Positions 58,901-64,000 of a stretch of DNA of 64,000 nucleotides are shown piece by piece. Within the stretch, counting starts at the first letter, position 1. Each line of letters begins with the position of its first letter. Below the pieces are notes generated by a model. The model was given only the letters and a program-made list of their open reading frames with translations, did no database searches and had not been told where the DNA came from. A program made the translations under genes and the position numbers. The DNA comes from Gnomoniopsis sp. IMI 355080 (lineage: Eukaryota; Ascomycota; Sordariomycetes; Diaporthales; Gnomoniaceae), in NCBI GenBank assembly GCA_027946555.1, contig JAPEVC010000025.1, positions 1 through 64,000 of the forward strand. Direction: 5' to 3'.

Positions 58901-60000
58901 GCTTGAGTTTGATGCAGAAGGCAGCGTCTTGGGATTGTGTCGATTTCTTCTAGTTGTCAACTTATTTACTTCAGGTTCCCTCAAATACTCTGACCTGTGG
59001 GGTTCCGACACTGCAAGGGGGGATGAATGATGGCAGTACTTTGCAATTTTCTCGTTGACATTGACTGAATCCCTTTCCACACCTCCTTTCCTTCCTGATC
59101 CATCAGGCTGTCAATTATCTTACTCTAGTTGGTGTGGTCTCCTGCCTAGTAGGGTACCCAGCCCTCACAGTGGCCCTTTCTTTGCATGTCTCAAGGTGGT
59201 CGGGTTGCCGCTGGGATCCAAAGTATTGGAAGGCACTTGGAGTCTCTGCCCTGAGGACCATGCTGCAGCTGTCAACATTTCGAGCCCGATCATTCATCCC
59301 TGCCGTGATTTTGGCTACGATTTAGTAGTCGCAACTGCTCTTGCAGCGAGGGGATAGCCCTGTCCGGGCGGCGGGCAACCCCTGGGGTTGGTGGTCTTAC
59401 CGCCGTGTATACTGTACGAGACCCCTGTGGCGCTAGACGCACAACCCCCATGCCAGCATACAGTGTCGTTTCGGTCATGATTACTCGGATTTGCTTGCAC
59501 AATGACTTCCTCTTGTCGTAACTCGGATTGTAAATGGCCATGGAGCGAGGAACGAGGAAGGAGCAGCCCAGTGGCGAAGGCGCGCTGTAGTAAGCAAAGC
59601 CTGGCTTTGATGGGCTATGAGACCTTCAGACAAGGGCCTCACTCCTAGATGAGAGTAGGCCGAGCCTACCATAAAGCTGTGCCTGGGATTGTATGATTGC
59701 ACCGAGAAACCAGCATCTAACATTCAGACACAGTTCATTTTAGGAACGACGATAGTCCTCTTGTCAACCTGGTTGTATAGCGGACCTGATCGAAAACGAG
59801 GTCGCCCTCCACCGATCAGCATAGTGAGCTTTGAGAAGACTGTCGTTGCCCAAACACCAAAAATCTCCTCTCCGAATACCACCAAGCTGTTGAACCCTCT
59901 AGATTCAGCAACCTTGGGTTCATCGACGTCAAGACCAGCGAGCCCAATGGTGCGACACCACACCCGCAAAGGTTCAGCGCGAGGGAAGCGTGACGCTTGA
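55949..60000 (+). CDS. UDP-galactose/nucleotide-sugar transporter, Golgi type
   Basis: Multi-pass antiporter that moves UDP-sugar into the Golgi lumen (SLC35A/Nuc_sug_transp family). Six exons: 55949-56041, 56126-56155, 56231-56539, 57020-57561, 58124-58301 and 59728-60000; 474 residues. Family signatures: LTFQNSALILIMHYSRVMP, HRYFTSTAVLLNEVLKLALS, NTLQYVALGNMDPVHFQILYQLK, ILTTAVFSVFLLRRPLS, ASPVSVWTRNIQLSFYSLFPALLFG and ADNIAKNFATSISIIISF. A loop of about 70 residues between helices 5 and 6 (VIHDTSDHFF to DADTDPGPK) is longer than usual. Introns 3, 4 and 5 are 480, 562 and 1426 bases, far above the 50-160 bases of most other introns here. The last exon (TQFILGTTIVLLSTWLYSG, then a polar tail) is assigned by family continuity and phase, so it is the least certain join. 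Confidence 0.85.
58302..59727 (+). other. 1.43 kb intron of the nucleotide-sugar transporter gene
   Basis: Donor GTAAGT after the Asn-Pro codons and acceptor ATTCAG before ACA CAG TTC. It contains only short frames on both strands, none recognisable. I found no terminal inverted repeats by eye. Confidence 0.6.
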
Positions 60001-61699
60001 GTGTCATACAATCACAAGCTGGCTCACTGCACTCATGTATAGCCGACGATTTGGGTCTCGCTGCACCATTTGACACACAGGGATGGCCTAGAATCGCGGA
60101 CTATGGGGGTCTGCAGTTAGGCAGGAGCAGGCCGGTCGAAGGTCCGGTGACACATCTCGCCGCCGGTCGACTTTACCCAGCCTCCTTCCACTACCTGAAG
60201 TGCATTGGTCGGGCGCAAGGCCAAGCAAGTGCCCTCACTCTCAGTGGCCGTCGAGCTCGTCGAGGACTCCAATAGGTCAAGCGAGGGGATAGCCTTGGGC
60301 GGTCGATAGTGTAGGGTGATTGACTTGAGGGAGCTTCGAGGGAGCTTCGACCGAGTACCATCGGTACCCCGGCGACGCTATAACCCTAGCTATCAATGTA
60401 GATCAGCTGTGTTACCGCTTGTTGTGCGAGTACCAGCCCCCTCTGGGAGTACTTGCAGCTACTTCTTGGTGTCGAAAGGATGTACTGGCCAAGTACCTGT
60501 GATGCTGGCGATGGCACCGCTGAGCAATTTAGATAGAGGAATTGCACCGCGCCCTGTTCCAGCTATACTGTTGCAATACCTAGACCTGCTTGGTGAAGTC
60601 TGACTCGTTAGTTCAACAACGACACCCGTCTGGGATAACCTCATGTTCAACCAGTCCAATTGACGACGACCCTTTGGAACAGCGCCGTCTCCAATCAGTC
60701 CTAAAAGGCCATTGGGTATAGCTTAATGTTGGTAGGAGTTATAAATATCGGGGGAAGGGGGGGCCTTTGTCCTACCGCCTCTGCTGTGATCCCTTTCCTT
60801 CACGGCCATCACAATTTTTTTTTATTTTTTTTAAAATCAAAAATCAATGTGTCTAGACAGTCCTTCTCCGGACCTCTTTCTCACTCCAAACGACTCAGCC
60901 GTGTCGCCACCACAACTGACCCCTCTCATCCCCTTCACCTCATCCACCCGCAGGTAAGCATCTTCTTTTCTTTTGGGTCATATGTCCCTTCGACTTCAAT
61001 ACCTGAGCACTGGAATTCTTGCCTTCGTACCTGCCCCTTGAGGTAGTACCCCTTCTGTGACACGGTATAGGCATTGCTGCCCACAAGGAAATTGAGTCCA
61101 CCCTACTCCCTCGACGCTTCCCGCCTACAACGAGGTCGACCAACCCCCTTACCCTTCGTCCCTGGCCCTTGGTCCTATTGTTCCTGCCCGTCTTTGGGGG
61201 TAGTTATTCCTCCTGTAGCACGGTTCAGCCTTGCTGCTCTACCAAGGCCTATCGGATATCCACCCCCCCCCTGGTCCCTCACCAACATTGAGGTCGACCC
61301 ACCCCTTACCGGCCTCATACGGCCATCCATGTTCGCGATCCAACCCGTCTTCTTACTTTGGTGTTGTCGTCCCTTCTACATCACATAAACTCGCTGCCCA
61401 CCAGGCCTGCCAGTTTTCCCTTTAGTCATGTCCCTTCCTTCCACTGCTACATCGGCCTTTCCGTCATTGTCACCCATGCTGGTGATTCTGCGCCTGCCTA
61501 GGCATGTCGCATCTCCGTCTTTCAGTAGAACAGCTTCCCATCTGCGCCATCCACACGCCGTCTCTTTGCTCGACGTAGTCCTCTGACCCTGTTTCTTTCT
61601 TTTAGAGACGACTTGCTTCTCATCAGCATCATCTTTTGGATCAAAGTTGCCAAGCACCTAAGCGACCATCTAAGTCTTATTACAATATCAGCATCAACC
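60001..61699. promoter_or_regulatory. Promoter and long leader of the MER3/HFM1 gene
   Basis: A 1.7 kb space. From about 60780 onward it is pyrimidine-rich on the plus strand. It includes three degenerate copies of a unit of about 160 bases (from 61043, 61200 and 61366) and a candidate 5' leader donor after CGCAG at 60955 (GTAAGC). No credible open frame. Confidence 0.55.
61043..61410 (+). repeat. Degenerate tandem repeat, about three units of 160 bases
   Basis: The unit begins GTNGT..CCT.CT(G/A)..CAC, followed by TTGCTGC..CCAAGG about 30 bases on. Copies start near 61043, 61200 and 61366 (spacing 157 and 166). A second shared block, gaggtcgacc followed by cccttacc, occurs at 61132 and 61290 (spacing 158), confirming the period. 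Confidence 0.65.
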
Positions 61700-64000
61700 A
61701 TGGACTTGGCGGCGGCCCCCCTACAGCGGGCCGATCAGGCACCACAGCAGGCGCCAGCGAGAAGGCGCTACAAACGCAAGCCAAAGCCCAAGAACCCTGC
61801 ATGGGCTGCTTTTCAGACTTTGCGCCCAAATGACAGGTTACTCATTGACGCTGCTGCCAAAATGATCGGCGTTGCCTGCTCTCTTGTCGCCTCCAAGGAT
61901 GGTCTCAGTGCCAAGCCCCACCTAATCAGGTACAAGTCCAATCTCGAACAGGAGGGCTACTTGGTCGCACATGCACCAACACATACCCGAGGCGACGGCT
62001 TGGGACACTTGACGACAAACGGATACAGCACTTTCACCGCCGCAAAAGTTCAAGAACTCTTTCAGACAAACGGCGGCTACCCTGACACCAGCAACTCACA
62101 CTGGAGAAGGTTCAGTACCCAAGATCTCGGCATCGTTGACTCCCCAGCTCCTCTAATGCAGGAGACTCCAGCTTCTATGTTCGAGCAGCTGCCAGAGCCT
62201 ATGTTCGAGCAGCTGCCAGAGCCCATGTTGCAGCAGGCTCCAGCGCCTGTATTCGAGCACCCATTGACTCCTCCATTGCACCATCAAAATAACCCAGTAG
62301 ATGATGCCAACATCGCCAATGCCTCAGCTACCAACCGCTTAAATTTCAACGCAAGCCCTTCTGACAGCACCATCTACGACTACAGCGCTGTCGACATGGA
62401 AGAATGGCCCAGCGTGACGAACGCCTATTCTGCGAGTTACAACGACCCATACGCCGCATACGCGAACAAGGCGATGGGTGTCCCAATCCCCAGCGGCAGC
62501 CCCAACGCTTCGGTGCCAGTTAGTCCAGAGAGTATAAATCCAGCTCTGCTAACTCTGGAGCCACACCAGTCCCAGGGAATCCAAGCTTTTGGCCCGGGTG
62601 GTCCTGGTAAGCTTTGAAGTGGACCAGCCACTTCGGGACATGGAGTTGATCAGGATTGTTAGGACCGGAAAGACAGCTGCTTCCACCAAGCGCGTCAAAG
62701 CGGGTGGCTTCCAAAGGACATGTCGCTGGAAGTCGCCATGTTATTAAGAACGGCAACCGAAGTCACGAGTGTCTCGACTCTTATTCGGCATCCGATGTTA
62801 CATATTCAAGCTCCGCGGCTCGCGCAAGTCTCAAACAGCAAGTAAATAAATACTTGTCAAATGCTACGTCCCCAAATGTCCCAGTGCCATGTCATGTCCC
62901 GTCTCCAACATACAGAGTATTGCCGCGCCTTACTACTACCCGGACACGTCCCAGAGCAAACGGCATTGAGCTCCTGAAGCCTGAGGAGAAGATTCCGGAC
63001 AAGTTTCTCACAGTCTTTCCTTACAGCATGTTCAATGCGGTTCAATCGAAATGCTTCAACTCGATCTATATGACAGACGACAATATGATCGTGTCCGCAC
63101 CAACGGGGAGTGGAAAGACTGTCCTCCTTGAGTTGGCAATCTGCAAGCTTGCCAGCCTAAAGTGCAATGAGAACGCGAAAATCGTCTACATTGCACCCAC
63201 CAAGGCACTTTGCAGAGAGAAGGCTGAGCAATGGCGCAAGAAGTTTGCTATGATGGCCATGCCGGTGTCTGAGCTCACCGGAGACACCTCATACGCGGCC
63301 ATGAGAACTGTACGCGACGCAAAGATTATCGTCACCACGCCCGAGAAGTGGGATTCCATCACTCGAGGTTGGGTTGACCATAGAAAACTCCTTGACCTGG
63401 TGGAGCTTTTCCTCATCGACGAAGTCCACATTCTCAAAGAGTCCCGTGGAGCAACATTAGAGGCGATTGTGTCCCGCATGAAGACCTACGGATCCAAGGT
63501 TAGATTCATCGCTTTGAGTGCGACAATTCCCAATTCGGCCGACGTTGCGTCTTGGCTTGGAAGAAGTTGCGAAAACCCCAGTATTCCAGCTCATCGAGAG
63601 GTCTTTGGGGAAGAATTCCGTCCGGTCAAGCTGCAGAAGTTCGTCCATTGTTTCGATACAAAGCTTACGGATCATGCATTTGACAGCTTTCTCAACAGCC
63701 AGCTTTGGAAGCATATTGAGATGCACACCCATAAAAAGCCTATGTTGGTGTTCTGCATGACGCGCAAGAGCTGTCTCAGTGCTGCAGAAGAACTTGCCAA
63801 GCAATGGAGTCAACGACGACCGAGCGAAAGACTCTGGCCCCAGCCAAGCGGGAGAATTCCCGTCATCGACGCGAGCCTTCGGTCATTGGTGAGGCATGGA
63901 GTCGCATTCCATCATGCAGGGCTAGAATTGGAGGATAGAAAAGCTGTTCACCAAGCCTTCGAGGAAGGCCATCTCAGCGTCATATGCTGTACCTCCACTC
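61700..64000 (+). CDS. HFM1: MER3/HFM1 meiotic DNA helicase (partial, C-terminus off window)
   Basis: ATP-dependent 3'-5' helicase of the Ski2/Sec63 branch, needed for crossover formation in meiosis. Exon 1 is 61700-62606; a 47-base intron (GTAAGC...CAG, 62607-62653) joins it to exon 2, which stays open to 64000; 751 residues visible. The first 300 residues are low-complexity with a short repeat (MFEQLPEP twice, then MLQQAPAP) and a basic RRRYKRKPKPK. The helicase core then has Walker A APTGSGKT (451-458), VYIAPTKALCREKA (Ia), TPEKWDSITR (Ib), DEVH box (558-561), LSATIPN (III) and, after PMLVFCMTRKSC, the GVAFHHAGL motif (about 717-725). DEVH and the early FPYSMFNAVQSKCF (Q-motif region) place it in HFM1/MER3 rather than Brr2 or Ski2. 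The Sec63 domain would lie beyond the window. Confidence 0.92.

Overview
This window is nuclear DNA of a filamentous ascomycete, most likely a Sordariomycete. The evidence is short spliced introns with GT(A/G)NGT donors and YAG acceptors, fungus-only families (Zn2Cys6 regulator, fungal rhodopsin-fold membrane protein, SIT siderophore transporter, TOK K+ channel, Ayg1-type hydrolase), and dense intergenic TACCTAGGTA palindromes. Coding exons were joined by eye using splice signals and reading phase; none is checked against transcripts. Two genes run off the window: the Zn2Cys6 regulator on the left and the MER3/HFM1 helicase on the right.

Layout. 1-2148 (-): Zn2Cys6 regulator, C-terminus missing. 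5298-6758 (+): secreted-then-membrane Cys-rich/Ser-rich protein. 8636-9970 (-): 7-TM PTH11/rhodopsin-like protein, four exons. 14478-23046: a siderophore block with a SIT transporter (+), a SidI-like acyl-CoA ligase (+), a SidF-like hydroxyornithine transacylase (+) and an AIF/AMID-like FAD oxidoreductase (-). 27945-28220 (+): small Cys-containing protein. 28370-29888 (-): Ayg1-like alpha/beta hydrolase. 33642-35424 (+): sugar transporter. 35652-37259 (-): single-pass Ser/Pro-rich membrane protein. 38215-40787 (-): TOK K+ channel. 41846-43410 (+): alpha/beta-hydrolase-like protein with a mitochondrial-type presequence. 43512-46739 (-): Rad4/XPC repair protein. 47611-48569 (+): catechol-type O-methyltransferase. 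49422-49793 (-): Gly-rich hydrophilin-like protein. 53389-54088 (+): small secreted protein. 55949-60000 (+): nucleotide-sugar (UDP-galactose-type) transporter with three very long introns. 61700->64000 (+): MER3/HFM1 meiotic helicase.

The most coherent unit is 14.2-23.5 kb. The ligase ends in AKL and the transacylase in PKL, both peroxisomal-type tails, matching the pathway that makes anhydromevalonyl-hydroxyornithine for fusarinine/TAFC-type siderophores. Seven perfect copies of the iron-GATA site ATCWGATAA (the SREA/URBS-type consensus) lie in the intergenic parts of this block, including one upstream of the flavoprotein gene. This suggests a co-regulated iron regulon in which the flavoprotein may be an undescribed member. 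SidD-type NRPS, SidH and SidA genes are not in the window.

Between genes lie gaps of 1-5 kb with no convincing coding signal, holding palindromes, hairpins and small tandem repeats. I saw no rRNA, tRNA, CRISPR array or intact transposon.
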